Assembly: GCF_020531845.1 (NCBI RefSeq)
Contig: NZ_JAJAVF010000004.1
Span: forward strand, 352,045-416,044
DNA from: Methylobacillus methanolivorans
GTDB taxonomy: Bacteria; Pseudomonadota; Gammaproteobacteria; Burkholderiales; Methylophilaceae
Length of the DNA stretch: 64,000 nucleotides
Direction: 5' to 3'
Shown: positions 63,834 through 64,000 of the stretch, piece by piece
Layout: each line of letters begins with the position of its first letter
Position numbering within the stretch: the stretch's first letter is position 1
Made by a program: the position numbers and the translations under genes
The notes under the pieces: model-generated
Told to the model about the DNA's origin: nothing
The model's database searches: none
What the model saw: the letters and a program-made list of their open reading frames with translations, nothing else

Positions 63834-64000
63834 GATTTTGGACGGGAGGCGAACTTTGCAAAGCCTTGCAGGAATTTGGCGAGTTCTTCTTGATTACGTT
63901 GATTAATGAGCTGACCTTGGTCGTTGAATGATTCGTGGGCACGCGAGATCAGCAATCTGCCGCCGGACCAGTAGTCAGCGCCAAGCTGTCGTAATACGCC
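63830..64000 (-). CDS. NADPH-dependent FMN reductase/azoreductase family (3' end)
   Basis: Minus-strand frame open to the window edge; 56 codons before TAA at 63830. The visible C-terminus includes VLRQLGADYWSGGRLLISRA and FNDQGQLINQRNQEELAKFL, which matches the C-terminal helix region of NAD(P)H-dependent FMN reductases such as ChrR/azoreductases. The 5' part lies outside the window. Substrate cannot be given. Confidence 0.7.
   Translation of the reverse strand, partial: GVLRQLGADYWSGGRLLISRAHESFNDQGQLINQRNQEELAKFLQGFAKFASRPKS

Overview
The window is a chromosomal segment of a Gram-negative betaproteobacterium, most likely a methylotroph of the family Methylophilaceae (Methylobacillus/Methylovorus type). 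The evidence is a formaldehyde-activating-enzyme (Fae) homologue, the betaproteobacterial form of glutamate-cysteine ligase, a split class II ribonucleotide reductase, Mpl, WaaA and many outer-membrane systems. No rRNA, tRNA, insertion sequence, prophage or CRISPR array was seen. Genes are closely packed; most are housekeeping or envelope genes.

Layout: 1-4158 is the 3' end of a CzcA/CusA metal RND pump followed by a Cd/Zn/Pb-type P-ATPase. 4176-6659 holds a hypothetical gene, a divergent HxlR regulator/QorB-like reductase pair around a palindrome, and an isochorismatase-like hydrolase. 6700-9772 is the adenosylcobalamin-dependent ribonucleotide reductase nrdJa-nrdJb behind a promoter carrying two NrdR boxes 31 bp apart. 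9922-15561 has a lipoprotein hydrolase, an autotransporter and an overlapping two-component pair with a 7TMR-DISM kinase. 15605-23817 holds waaA, a second isochorismatase-like hydrolase and a TetR/MFP/RND/TolC drug-efflux operon with a likely operator. 23988-29406 has pcm, an NtrC-type response regulator with its kinase, and a divergent porin/phosphate-binding-like pair. 29440-31499 is a TPP riboswitch and thiC. 31553-38567 contains yqhA, an extended RsuA-type pseudouridine synthase, a YidB protein, uppP, asmA and mutY. 38549-40562 is a PepSY protein behind a Fur box and the Fae homologue. 40792-47639 is a type IV pilus minor-pilin operon ending in pilY1. 47692-49936 is gshB/gshA. 50002-52989 is the nitrogen island. 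53164-64000 has ubiK, comM, a VIT1-family transporter, metH, mpl, a TonB-like gene, a HIT protein, a YjiK-like protein and the 3' end of a flavin reductase.

The most notable signal is in the 380-base gap between gshA and amtB. On the minus strand it contains two tandem NtrC-like sites 21 bp apart, a near-perfect sigma-54 promoter, about 100 bases with no plausible gene, a UCUCCUCCUCCUC anti-Shine-Dalgarno tract and a strong terminator with eight T residues. This reads as a nitrogen-regulated small RNA. The neighbouring porin-glnK-amtB operon has a sigma-54 promoter with the same -24 and -12 elements, so the sRNA and the ammonium-uptake operon probably respond together to nitrogen limitation. 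Coordinates of starts were adjusted where a ribosome-binding site or family length favoured an internal ATG.
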